Positions 6,783 through 15,748 of a stretch of DNA of 20,511 nt are shown here, piece by piece (the stretch's first letter is position 1; every line of letters begins with the position of its first letter). The stretch comes from a virus, in IMG/VR virus record IMGVR_UViG_3300044766_000017, positions 1-20,511 of that record; one strand, given 5' to 3'. The position numbers were made by a program, and so were the translations under genes. The notes beneath the pieces are model-generated. The model had not been told where the DNA came from, ran no database searches, and worked only from the letters and a program-made list of their open reading frames with translations.

Positions 6783-6817
6783 AAAAAACGCAAGGACGCA
6801 AGCTCCGCGTTGCGTTT
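6783..6817 (-). terminator. Rho-independent terminator after the giant-protein block
   Basis: On the minus strand AAACGCAA (6810-6817) pairs perfectly with TTGCGTTT (6786-6793), and the second arm merges into six T (6783-6788). An alternative inner pairing of ACGCAA and TTGCGT is also possible. It starts eight bases past the stop of the 6825-8435 gene and faces the right way, so it should end the terL-to-536-residue-protein transcript. Confidence 0.8.
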
Positions 6818-6824
6818 CTTGGGT

Positions 6825-8435
6825 CTACTGGACCTGGGCCTGATCCTGTTGCCCGCCGATCGAGGCGAAGCCGCCCTGGGAGACCTGCATCGGCGTGTGG
6901 CCGAACCGCTGAGCGAAGAACGCGGAGTGGGTGTCCATGACGCGCTGGAGCTTGTCGCTGGCCGCGCCGGCGCCCGGGCCACCGAACTCGGCAGCCAAGA
7001 GGTCCGATCGGGTTAGGCCGAAAGACCTAGCCTCCTGGGTTCCCATCTGGGTTCGGACCTTGTTCGCGAAGTCCGCGGTGCCCTTCACGATGTCGGACAG
7101 GTTCATGCCGGCCGTGAGGGACTGGATCTTGTTGATCCCCTTCTCACCGAGCGGGGCGCCCTCGGCCTTCGCCGTGGCCCCGATGTTCGCGCCCTCCCAC
7201 ACGTCCTTGAACGTGGAGTTGCTCATGCCCATGATGTGGTTCAGGAGCTCGGATCGAGTAGCTGGAGGCAGGCCGGCGTCGGCCAGTTGCCGCTGAAACT
7301 GCTCGAAGACGGCCTTGTTCTTGTCCAGGACGACCGTCGCGTTCGCTCGCGCGGCGAAGACCTCGGGGCGGACGTGACCGGCGAACAGATTGGCCTTCAG
7401 AGCGTCGGTCAGGTTGATCCCGTACCGGTCGGCGGTGGCCTGGTAGGACTTCATGTTCGCCTGGTACGCAGATTCGGACATGTTCGGCCCGATCCCCGGG
7501 AAGGCGGCCTGGTACTCGGCTGTCTGGCGAAGCGCCTGGAGGAAACGATCGGCGTTGTAGTTGCCGTTCGTGGCCTGGAGGATGAGAGCTTCGATCCCAG
7601 GCGTGTCCTGGATCCCCCAGCCCTGGAGCATGGAGCGGAAGGTGGCCTCCGTGTTGTGCCGATATTGGGGCTTCGAGGGGTTCCCGAGGGAGCCCGGAGT
7701 TGCCGTGGTCGACGCCGCGCCGGCCGCCATCGCGGCGGCGATGTCCGGATACTGCGTGGAAACCCCGGCGCTGGTCGTAACGGTGACCGTTCCGTCAGCG
7801 TTGGTCGTGAGGGTGCTTCCGTTCGCCAGCGTGATAGGGGGCAGGGTGGTGCTCGGGGGTGCGCCAGGCATGGTATTCGGCCCGGAGGAAGGGGGTTGCA
7901 CCGGCGTGGTTCCGTTGGCGGGGGGGGTGCCGGTGGAGGCCGCGTTGGCGATCTCCCGAACGGTAGTGAAGGTCCCATTCTGGATCGAAGCTGACACGGC
8001 CTGCAACTGCTCGGCAGTCAGGTCGTTCAGGTGGGTCTGAACACCCTGATCCGGTTGCCAGCCGTCGGGCTGGAGATGCAACTTGTTCGCGATGACCCCG
8101 GACAGTGCCTCAGCCGCCTTACCAGCCTTGCTTCCGATGAGTCCGTTGTCCCCCATGGAGGTGCCCGCATCCATGTTGGAGCCCATGATCATGCCGTGCG
8201 CGGTCTCATACGCAACGATGGCGGCGGCACGACTCGGGGAGACATCCGCCGGCACATAGACCGTGTGGCCGGCCGCCATGCCCCCCGTGTTTCCGCCAGG
8301 GAACTTCGCGTCGTACGCCGTGCGCGACAGCACGATCACCTGCATGTCGGTGGGAGTCGGCATCCCCAGGTATCCGGCGATGGTGTCCTCGTACTTCGCC
8401 TGGATCCTGTCTGCTTCCTGCTGAGTAAGGGTCAT
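6825..8435 (-). CDS. 536-residue virion-associated protein with zincin-like N-terminus
   Basis: The ATG overlaps the giant protein stop (ATGA at 8432-8435), so the two are likely made together. Residues 1-135 resemble a small zincin fold. They include HTVYVPADVSPSRAAAIVA, then Y76-E-T-A-H80, where a metalloprotease would have HExxH; here the first His is Tyr (codon TAT, one base from CAT), so it is probably inactive or a relic. Residues 165-205 are a Thr/Pro/Ser-rich linker. Residues 258-400 are helical (FRSMLQGWGIQDTPGIEAL, YQAAFPGI, ESAYQANMKSYQATADRYGI, FAARANATVV), a pattern I associate with large actinophage virion proteins, from memory only. The end is Gln/Gly-rich. Likely an internal head or ejection protein partnering the giant protein. 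Confidence 0.7.
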   Translation of the reverse strand: MTLTQQEADRIQAKYEDTIAGYLGMPTPTDMQVIVLSRTAYDAKFPGGNTGGMAAGHTVYVPADVSPSRAAAIVAYETAHGMIMGSNMDAGTSMGDNGLIGSKAGKAAEALSGVIANKLHLQPDGWQPDQGVQTHLNDLTAEQLQAVSASIQNGTFTTVREIANAASTGTPPANGTTPVQPPSSGPNTMPGAPPSTTLPPITLANGSTLTTNADGTVTVTTSAGVSTQYPDIAAAMAAGAASTTATPGSLGNPSKPQYRHNTEATFRSMLQGWGIQDTPGIEALILQATNGNYNADRFLQALRQTAEYQAAFPGIGPNMSESAYQANMKSYQATADRYGINLTDALKANLFAGHVRPEVFAARANATVVLDKNKAVFEQFQRQLADAGLPPATRSELLNHIMGMSNSTFKDVWEGANIGATAKAEGAPLGEKGINKIQSLTAGMNLSDIVKGTADFANKVRTQMGTQEARSFGLTRSDLLAAEFGGPGAGAASDKLQRVMDTHSAFFAQRFGHTPMQVSQGGFASIGGQQDQAQVQ

Positions 8436-11400
8436 GCCGCCACGCTCGCGATCAAGTCTCGATTGATGTTCGTGTCGTTCCAGTTGTTGAAGAAGAGCGC
8501 TTCGTACAGGGGCACGCCCTCACGCTGCGTGAGACCCTTGAGGGGCGAGGCGTACGAGAGGTTCGTCAGCTCATCAGCGAACGCCTTGTCGTAGTACGGC
8601 GAGTTCGGATCGCGGTACTGCTCGACGATCTGATAGAGCCACTGCTTGTACGCCAACGCCATACCGGTCGTTCCGGCGGGCGACAGCCCCGCGGCCGTCA
8701 GCGCGGCAGTGACCGTGGCGACCCCTTGGGAGACCTGCGTCCACGCCGCGTCCCCAGCGCCCACGCCCAGGTAGTTCAGGCGATCGAGCGGCGTGCCCTG
8801 CGCCAGTCTCACGAACTCGATACCATCGACGCCGTACTGCGCGCCCAGGGCTTGATATTGGAGCGTCTCCATCTGCTTCCAGGCATCAGCCTGCGTCGAG
8901 CCGGCCACCACTCCGGCCAGCTCCTCATCCGTGCGGAAGGTGAGCTGAAGCGCGTTCATCTTGTCGGCGAGCTCCGTCCGCCCGTCGAACTTCTTGAAGC
9001 CGGCGGTGTCGAGCTGGAAAGGCGTCAGCCAGTTGAGCGGCTTCGATGCCCAGTTTTCCCGCGCGTAGAGCTGCCCCTGCGCGTTCTTGTTGCCGTAGAA
9101 GACTTCCTCCGGCGTGGGGAGTGTGATCGTCTTCCCCTTGTACGTGTAGGACCGGTCCATCGAGTCATACCGCGCGTTGACAGCCGAGAGCTGGGCGTAG
9201 AGCGCAGTCGTATCCTCACCGCGGATGTTGGCCGCGTCGATCTGGTCCCAGATCGGTTTCGTCTCATCCTGATACGGCGTCATCACGTCTTGGTAGAAGT
9301 GCGCGATCCCGGCCTCGAGAGGCGTGACATTGATGTTCGGGTTCTTGCTCTCCTCGTCCTGGATGATCTGAGAAGTGATCTCCGCGAGCTTGCCCTTGAT
9401 CGCCTGGTACTCACTCGAGGTGACGCCACCCTCGCCGGTGAAGGCCGGCGCCAACATCTCGAGGTTGTGCAACGTGCTCGTCACGCGATCGGCCTCGATG
9501 TTGAGACCTTGTCCGTAGCCAAGCTCGGCGTACCGACGTTGCTTGTCGGCGAGATCCTGAACCACTCCCGGAGTAAGTTGCTGGTAGGTACGCCACTCGT
9601 CGGAGGTCCGCTGACGGATCGGCGAGACCTCGCCACCGTGCGTCAGGATCGTCGTGAGATCGAGCGCGGGGCTGATGGTGCGGAGCTGCTTGTCCAACTG
9701 AGCCTGGTAGTACGCATGGCTCGTGCTCGTCTGCACCAGACGCACATACTCGTCGGGCGACATCTGGTGGCGGGCACCCTCGAGAAACTGCGTCGTGAAG
9801 TCGCCATTGGGATCGTTGAGGAGCTGCTGCTTCTCCCCCGTCGCGTAGCTCGTGAAGTACGAGTAGGACAGAGACTCAGGGTGATTGGCCACGTACTGGT
9901 GCATGATCGCGAGTTGCGCGTCGGTAACGCTTCCGTCCTCCGAAGTGAAGACATTCTGGTTCAGGAAGTCGTAGAAGGACTGACGCTCCTTCGTGGTGAT
10001 CGACACGTTGCCCGGTGTGAACGTAGCCGAAGCGAAGTGAACGAAAGCGTTCGCCCGCGCGATGTGCTCAGCGTCGTTCATGAGTCCTACCGTGAACGCT
10101 TTGATCGCGGCGAGGTACTTGTCCTGATCGACGACCGGCAAGCCCGTGTTGGGGTCGACCTTGTCGGTGTAAAACTGCTCCGGCCGTGGCGGCAACCGCC
10201 CCTTGTCGAGATAGTCGCGCTGGAAAGCAACCTGGACAGCCTGATCGAACGAACGGTCCCACGCGAGTTTCTGGTACTGCGGCGAGAGGAACTCCCACGG
10301 CACGGGATGGCCGGTGAGCCCCTCGATCAGGTAGTTGACGTTCGACGGCACCGACACGGTGGGGATGTCCATCGGCGCCAGCTTGTCGGCGAGGAAGCCC
10401 AAGATGCCCGAGTTCTTCTGGATGATCGCGTGGATCGCGAGCGCCGGCACGGTCGACACTGTCGGCCACGGTGTCGCCCAGTGGGGCTGGATGCTCATCG
10501 CGTTGCGGAAGGCGATCTCGGGGTGATGGCTGAGCACGGTACTGAACAGGCTCATGAGTGGATCAGGGATGATCCATTGACCCTGACTGTCCTTCTTCAC
10601 GATGCCGAGATCGGAGAAGAGCTTGAGGTAGTTCGCGGCCTTCATGGCGAGCAGCGGGATCCCCAGCGCCCCGTACTGCGAGGGGATCTTCGTCAGCCAC
10701 GCCGACAGGATCGACTGCGACACCGGCTCGAACCAGAACACGTCGCGCGTGGCCTGTTGGAACGTCGACCGCGCGCCGAGATGGTAGAGCAACCCTCGTA
10801 CCTGCCGCGCAGCGTAGAGTTCGGCAAATGCGCGAGCCTCAACCTCAGCCATGCCGCTGTCCTTGAAGCCTTGGTACGCACGCTCGGCGGCCTGACGGAA
10901 CATGCTCCCGCGGGCGCCCATGAGGTCGATGGAACTCGCGACCCGGAAGGGTCGATACGTCATGTTGGTGATCCCGGCGCGGATGTTGTCGAGCGTCTCG
11001 CCCGGGTTGTCTCCACCGTACCTTCCCTGCTTCTTGTAGATTTCGTTCGGAAACTCCCAGGTACCGGCCTCCCATTTGTCGCGCAGGGTCTTGGCGAGCT
11101 CCGCGTTCTTACCAGGCTTGCGGCCCAGACGAGCGACCTGCTCTTGGATCGCCGCGGCAGCATCCTCGCCGAGATTCGCGCGCTCGGCCGCGAGCTGTGA
11201 GATGGTCGACTTGCGCGCGTCCTGGAGAGCGCGGAAGGTGGCGAAGTCATCGGCCGTGGCGCCTGAACCATTGACCGTGTTGGCAAGTTCAGATAGGCGC
11301 GCATCTTCGGCGAACAACTCCACCTGGAGTTCACCGAAGCGCGAAGCCGTCGCGGCGTCCGCGTTGCCGATGATCCCGTGGAACTTGCCCGTGGCAACGA

Positions 11401-14400
11401 TCTGAAGGAGCTCGGGGTCCACACCGGAGGCGACCTGAACAGCTCCCGCCGGACCAGCTCCCGCAGCGCCCACTTCCCCGCCCAGCGCAGCCTGGCCTTC
11501 AACGGCGCCACCAGAGCGGTACGCTCGGTAGCCACCGGTGACGGAACGGATCTGCTCGACCTGACGCTCGAGGAATGCGCGAAGCTGCTCGTCGAAGGGC
11601 AGATTGAGCGTGCGATAGTCGCGCGCGATGAGTTCGTGAAGCTGGTTGTCGATCAGATCCGTCAGCTCGCTCGAGTTCTCTATCGCGGACAGCGTGGCGT
11701 CCACGTCCAGATTATGCTGCGCCAACGTGCGCGTGATCGGTCCCCTGTTGAGGCGCTGAAGCTTGTCCGCCACCGCGGCGAAGTCCTCCGTCCTCGGAGC
11801 CCGACTACGAAGCTGGATGTCCGAGGTCGGAGTCGGCACGAACGGGCGCGAAGGCGTCGGCTCGAGGATGTCCTGCGACAGCACACCGAGCGGCTGCGAA
11901 CGGACATCCCAGTTGCCGTAAACCGACGGCGAGACAAGCTGAACGCGACCATCGCCGGCCGGCCCCATCTCCTTGAACTTGTCGAGCATCATGTCCATCG
12001 AGGGGTGCATGTCGAGATATTCACGCCCCAGGGCGCCCTCGAGGAAGGTCTGGATCTTGCCAGCGTCCATGAACATGCCGTCGGGGAACCAGACGACGCC
12101 CTTGTACCCAGAAGCCTTCGCTCTCATCGCGTGCTCGATGAACGTGCGTTCGATCATCGCCGGCATGTGGAACAACAGCGTCGGACCCTTCCAGATGGTC
12201 GTCGCCAGCTTCATGATGAACTTGGGCGTAGAGACCAATGCGTCGGCCGGCCCGTAGATCGCCTTCTGCGCGAACTTACTCGAGTACCGACCCTCAACGT
12301 AGCGCTGAACCTCGGCGAGCTTCCGACTGCGCCACTGCATCGCTTCCCTGAACTTCGCCGTGTCGGGCAGGAAGGCGTGGTTGGCGAACTCCGTGGCGTC
12401 GGCCGGCATCGGCACCGGGTTGCCGTTCAGGTCCAGCTCGGCGAGCACGTACTCAGAACTCGGGATCGTCACGCCGTCGGCGCCCGTGGTGGTCGAGTCG
12501 AAACGCGAAGTGGTGCGCTGGTCGATCGGCTTGTCGTGGATCTGCGTCAGTTGCCGGCGGATCTCCGGCGGCGTATCGGCCGGGAGATGACGGTCGATCG
12601 TCTTCGCGATGTCCTCACGGAGATGGAAGAACTCCTGGTCGTTTGCGATGCGCTCCATTCGACCGATGAGTTCATTGACCGTCGCATCGGGGACGCCCAG
12701 GCGATGAAGTTCATTCGTGATCGTGACAGCGTTCTGCGCGGCCCAGTCTCGAGGCGCGTCGGGCATCCCCGGATTCCACAGCGGGACGTTCCCACCGGGA
12801 AGTTCGTCACCGAAGTCGCGCAGGTCCATGTGCCCCAGGTCACGCAGCGGCTTCACGAACACATTGGAGATGAACCGCTCGAGCCCCGACATCGGGTTGT
12901 GCACAGCGGCGCGCAGCGTCGAGAGCTTCGGATACTTCAGCACCGGGGGGTTGACGTTCGAGGCGTACTCCATCTCGTTGCGGAGCGCGAGCGCTTTCGC
13001 GCGCACCTCGGCGAGCCCCTGAGGATCGACGACAGTCTCATCGGGGTACTTCCACTCGTACGACGGAGGGGCGGCAGCGCTGGCCTCGGCAGACACCTGT
13101 TCCATCGGCGACATACCGGGAGTAGCTTCAGGGATCGCCGCCTCGATCTTCGTGGCCTTGCCATCGCGTACCGCTTTCTCCCAGAGGGCGCGCGCGGCAT
13201 CACTGAGCTCAGAGCTGCTGAGGAAACGCGCCTCCGGACCCTGACTACGGATCCACTGTGCGACTGCCTCATACAGCTTCATGCCGAGCCCCTGGCCCTG
13301 AAGCGCCTCGGGGACCTGGCTTCGCGTGAGGAAGTAGTCGTTGCCCCCGTTCGGGATCTGCTCCACGGCGGCGTGCTCGCCCTGGGTTCCCTCGATGTAT
13401 GCAGCCCGGCCGCCGCCCGGAGCAACACCACTGTCGTCCACGGTGAATCCGTCGAGCGCCTTGGTCGTGGTGACGTTGTCGGCAGCGGCCTCCATGGTGC
13501 GGGCCTGCTCATCGAGACGGGAGAGCTCTTGCAGCCTGCCCACGATCTGATCCGCGGTGAGGCGCACCTTACCCTCGAGGTAGTCGGTGGCGGCCTGCGC
13601 CATGCCGAGTCGCGGCGCATCGTTCACTGCGCGGAAGAACTCCGGCGGGTAGCCGACGCCGTATGTGCGCGCCATGTCTCCGACGACGTAGTCGTTGAGC
13701 GCCTCGCCCTCGAGTCCGGTGGCCGCCCCGGCGTCTCGAGAGAGCTGGATGCGATCGAAGAGTGAGTTGCCGATGTCGCCGGCCATGACATCCGCGATGG
13801 GCTTCGAGGTGAGCTCGAACGCCTTCGTGCGGAGCCAGTAGTCGAACGCCTTCAGCGGGTGGAGTGCGGGATCGTCGAGGATACGCCCATCGAAGAAGCC
13901 CGGATGCGTGTCGGCGAAGGAGGTATTGATCCCGAGCTCCGCGCGGCCCGTCATCGGCAGGTACTCGCGGCCGACCTTCGCCGCCTTGAAGAACTCACCG
14001 GTCTTGTCGGTAAGCCAGATGACCCCGATGTCGGTCGTCAGCCCGACGATGTCGTTGTAGTCCTGGGAGTTCTTATCCATGCCGAAGCCCTGAAGGACTC
14101 GGCCCAACGACTGATCGACCGTGAAATGAACACCGGTCTGGATGCCGTTGAAGATGTGCTCGATCCCTCCCACGATCGCGGAGATGGTGGTTGGAACGAC
14201 GGAGGCGAGTTTCTCCGCGCCCCCTCCGCCCTGAAGGAACTTCGCAGCTCCCTGGTTGCCAGTCTTGATGAACTCGAGCCCAGCTCCGACCGGCTTCATG
14301 ATCGTTTCGAGACCGGTCTTCGCATAGCTGATCTCATCCATCAGCACGCGCCCGGGACCGCCAACGCGAATCGCGTCAAGAGCGCCGAGTCCGTTGATCC

Positions 14401-15112
14401 CGACTGGCACCCCCGTCAGGGTTTGAAGCGCATGAGCGATAGGGATCGCAGCGTCGACGTTCGACAGGACCCACTGGTGAGAGGCGTTGGGGTCTTCCAC
14501 CTGGACGCCCGCGGGCATCATCAGATCGAGGATGTAACGCATGGAGACCGACCCAGAGGGATCCGCGACCTGCGTATCCGGACCCGCTTGCGCCATCTGC
14601 GTCAACTGGCTCATCACCATCTGCTGGGAGGCCACGTCGAGCTGCTGGACGCGCTCGAGCAACTTCAGTGCGTCGGTGTTGTGGGTCGCCAGTGCGTAGG
14701 AACGCGCCGCAGTCAACGTGCCGGGGACCCCGGCGAGATGGTCGCGCTCCTCGAGCCAGGGAAGCACCTTGTTCATGTACTGCGCGTGGAGCTTGAGCTG
14801 TTCGTCGGGCATGTTTCCGGCGATCATCCGAGCGATCGCCCAGGGCATGTACTTGAACGTCTCGGGGGCGAAGTACCCCGCGCGCCGGGCGACGACCTTG
14901 GGGTATGCGGCGCTCGCCTTCGCCAGTGGACCGACGACGTAGGGGTTCTTCCCGCCCGACATCTGGAGCGACGGCTCGAGCGGAGGAGCGATGCCGATCG
15001 TGGTGGGCGCGGTGGGGCGCGATCCGAAGCGCGGCGACGCAACAACGGGAGCAGCCCCGGTGTCCGAGGCCGCGTTGGGAGAGGGTTCTACGTTCGGATC
15101 TTCAGCAAGCAC
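8432..15112 (-). CDS. Giant polyvalent-type virion protein with GNAT domain
   Basis: A 2226-residue protein from GTG with AGGGG upstream. The N terminus is disordered (Pro/Ala/Ser), followed by helical segments and a Gly-rich, mildly hydrophobic stretch near residues 290-325. Residues about 552-665 look like a GNAT acetyltransferase: strands, then Q605-G-Q-G-L-G610 (the Q-x-x-G-x-G acetyl-CoA loop) with KLYEAVAQWIRSQG, and a late SSSELSDAARALWEKA helix. Around W974 (TIWKGPTLLFHMPAMIERTF) and W1460 (RDVFWFEPVSQSILSAWL) lie aromatic motifs recalling very large actinophage virion proteins. The C-terminal 700 residues are mostly helical. It sits between portal and scaffold, the usual place of MuF or polyvalent minor head proteins, so packaging in the head and injection with DNA is a fair inference. 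No polymerase or lytic motif was found. Confidence 0.8.
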   Translation of the reverse strand: MLAEDPNVEPSPNAASDTGAAPVVASPRFGSRPTAPTTIGIAPPLEPSLQMSGGKNPYVVGPLAKASAAYPKVVARRAGYFAPETFKYMPWAIARMIAGNMPDEQLKLHAQYMNKVLPWLEERDHLAGVPGTLTAARSYALATHNTDALKLLERVQQLDVASQQMVMSQLTQMAQAGPDTQVADPSGSVSMRYILDLMMPAGVQVEDPNASHQWVLSNVDAAIPIAHALQTLTGVPVGINGLGALDAIRVGGPGRVLMDEISYAKTGLETIMKPVGAGLEFIKTGNQGAAKFLQGGGGAEKLASVVPTTISAIVGGIEHIFNGIQTGVHFTVDQSLGRVLQGFGMDKNSQDYNDIVGLTTDIGVIWLTDKTGEFFKAAKVGREYLPMTGRAELGINTSFADTHPGFFDGRILDDPALHPLKAFDYWLRTKAFELTSKPIADVMAGDIGNSLFDRIQLSRDAGAATGLEGEALNDYVVGDMARTYGVGYPPEFFRAVNDAPRLGMAQAATDYLEGKVRLTADQIVGRLQELSRLDEQARTMEAAADNVTTTKALDGFTVDDSGVAPGGGRAAYIEGTQGEHAAVEQIPNGGNDYFLTRSQVPEALQGQGLGMKLYEAVAQWIRSQGPEARFLSSSELSDAARALWEKAVRDGKATKIEAAIPEATPGMSPMEQVSAEASAAAPPSYEWKYPDETVVDPQGLAEVRAKALALRNEMEYASNVNPPVLKYPKLSTLRAAVHNPMSGLERFISNVFVKPLRDLGHMDLRDFGDELPGGNVPLWNPGMPDAPRDWAAQNAVTITNELHRLGVPDATVNELIGRMERIANDQEFFHLREDIAKTIDRHLPADTPPEIRRQLTQIHDKPIDQRTTSRFDSTTTGADGVTIPSSEYVLAELDLNGNPVPMPADATEFANHAFLPDTAKFREAMQWRSRKLAEVQRYVEGRYSSKFAQKAIYGPADALVSTPKFIMKLATTIWKGPTLLFHMPAMIERTFIEHAMRAKASGYKGVVWFPDGMFMDAGKIQTFLEGALGREYLDMHPSMDMMLDKFKEMGPAGDGRVQLVSPSVYGNWDVRSQPLGVLSQDILEPTPSRPFVPTPTSDIQLRSRAPRTEDFAAVADKLQRLNRGPITRTLAQHNLDVDATLSAIENSSELTDLIDNQLHELIARDYRTLNLPFDEQLRAFLERQVEQIRSVTGGYRAYRSGGAVEGQAALGGEVGAAGAGPAGAVQVASGVDPELLQIVATGKFHGIIGNADAATASRFGELQVELFAEDARLSELANTVNGSGATADDFATFRALQDARKSTISQLAAERANLGEDAAAAIQEQVARLGRKPGKNAELAKTLRDKWEAGTWEFPNEIYKKQGRYGGDNPGETLDNIRAGITNMTYRPFRVASSIDLMGARGSMFRQAAERAYQGFKDSGMAEVEARAFAELYAARQVRGLLYHLGARSTFQQATRDVFWFEPVSQSILSAWLTKIPSQYGALGIPLLAMKAANYLKLFSDLGIVKKDSQGQWIIPDPLMSLFSTVLSHHPEIAFRNAMSIQPHWATPWPTVSTVPALAIHAIIQKNSGILGFLADKLAPMDIPTVSVPSNVNYLIEGLTGHPVPWEFLSPQYQKLAWDRSFDQAVQVAFQRDYLDKGRLPPRPEQFYTDKVDPNTGLPVVDQDKYLAAIKAFTVGLMNDAEHIARANAFVHFASATFTPGNVSITTKERQSFYDFLNQNVFTSEDGSVTDAQLAIMHQYVANHPESLSYSYFTSYATGEKQQLLNDPNGDFTTQFLEGARHQMSPDEYVRLVQTSTSHAYYQAQLDKQLRTISPALDLTTILTHGGEVSPIRQRTSDEWRTYQQLTPGVVQDLADKQRRYAELGYGQGLNIEADRVTSTLHNLEMLAPAFTGEGGVTSSEYQAIKGKLAEITSQIIQDEESKNPNINVTPLEAGIAHFYQDVMTPYQDETKPIWDQIDAANIRGEDTTALYAQLSAVNARYDSMDRSYTYKGKTITLPTPEEVFYGNKNAQGQLYARENWASKPLNWLTPFQLDTAGFKKFDGRTELADKMNALQLTFRTDEELAGVVAGSTQADAWKQMETLQYQALGAQYGVDGIEFVRLAQGTPLDRLNYLGVGAGDAAWTQVSQGVATVTAALTAAGLSPAGTTGMALAYKQWLYQIVEQYRDPNSPYYDKAFADELTNLSYASPLKGLTQREGVPLYEALFFNNWNDTNINRDLIASVAA

Positions 15113-15119
15113 GGAGCCC

Positions 15120-15491
15120 CTATGAAGAGAGGTGGTACGTGAGGAGCTGGACGAGCGACTTCAGCCCCGGACTCGCGTCGGGCATGTTCGCCGACTCGAC
15201 GAGCCACGGGAGCCAAGCCTGGGCATCGGCCGGCGGCGGGATCTTCGACCCCGTCTGATTCAGCGCGCCGGCGGTCGACTCCATGCCGCGCGACGGCCCG
15301 GCGAGGAAAGCCTCATCCCCGACGAGCGGCGGTGGCGAAGCCTGGGGGCGCGGCCGGCCGGCACTGGCCGGCGCTGGAGGCGCGACAGTGTCGCCCTGTT
15401 GCGAGGGCGGGACGGCCATCGGAGCTCCGCCGGGCGCCGGCGGTTGCGCGCCAACGTCGACGGGAGCCCCGCCGGTCTGCATGTCGGCCAT
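15120..15491 (-). CDS. Pro/Ala-rich small protein
   Basis: A 123-residue protein with ATG start and AGGA seven bases upstream. The first 60 residues are low-complexity Pro/Ala/Gly (PPAPGGAPMAVPPSQQGD, VAPPAPASAGRPRP) and surely disordered. The last 40 form a compact helical tail (DAQAWLPWLVESANMPD, GLKSLVQLLTYHL). It lies just upstream of the giant gene and seven bases after the basic protein. The helical tail could bind the giant protein or the portal, as small ejection chaperones do, but no family is recognised. Confidence 0.7.
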   Translation of the reverse strand: MADMQTGGAPVDVGAQPPAPGGAPMAVPPSQQGDTVAPPAPASAGRPRPQASPPPLVGDEAFLAGPSRGMESTAGALNQTGSKIPPPADAQAWLPWLVESANMPDASPGLKSLVQLLTYHLSS

Positions 15492-15498
15492 CTACGTC

Positions 15499-15732
15499 CT
15501 AGCTGGTGCCCTTGGTGTTGCCGCGGAACGTCGGGAAGCGGAGTCTGCCGCGCGCGCCGCCCTTGGGAGACGCAGACCGACCAGAGCCGATGCTCGTCGA
15601 GCCCTTCGTGTTCGTCCGCATGGATCGCCCAAGACCGCGCCGCACCTTCGAGTGCGCGCCCTGAAGCCCACCCACACCGCCACTGTGCCGCTTCATCCGC
15701 GGCGTCTTTCCTGCTTGCCCTCCGGTTGCCAT
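15499..15732 (-). CDS. Very basic small protein (possible DNA-condensing head protein)
   Basis: A 77-residue protein with ATG start and GAGAGGA upstream. It contains 17 Lys/Arg and not one Asp or Glu, and is rich in Gly and Ser (KVRRGLGRSMRTNTKG, KGGARGRLRFP). Such a composition suits nucleic-acid binding or packing against DNA inside the head, and disorder in isolation. It follows the portal gene by 16 bases and precedes two more head-module genes. A protamine-like internal protein or a portal-associated peptide is an inference; no family is recognised. Good ribosome site and clean spacing support it being a real gene. Confidence 0.7.
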   Translation of the reverse strand: MATGGQAGKTPRMKRHSGGVGGLQGAHSKVRRGLGRSMRTNTKGSTSIGSGRSASPKGGARGRLRFPTFRGNTKGTS

Positions 15733-15748
15733 CTATCCGTTCCTCTCG

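Noticed and set aside
6484-6801. A minus-strand frame running from the terminator into the scaffold gene
   Set aside because: It begins at a TTG within the terminator stem and mostly overlaps the scaffold gene in another frame. No ribosome site or conserved feature supports it.
8726-13765. Long plus-strand frames (824 and 795 codons) opposite the giant protein gene
   Set aside because: Their composition (Arg, His, Val, Leu-rich, no domains) is the usual mirror of a GC-rich gene. The minus frame is a single uninterrupted 2226-codon gene with recognisable motifs and overlaps its neighbours as expected.
8432-15112. The giant protein as an N4-type virion RNA polymerase
   Set aside because: I looked for T7-like polymerase motifs (such as a DxxGR and the conserved Lys/Tyr O-helix pattern) and did not find them. 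The GNAT core and aromatic motifs point elsewhere.
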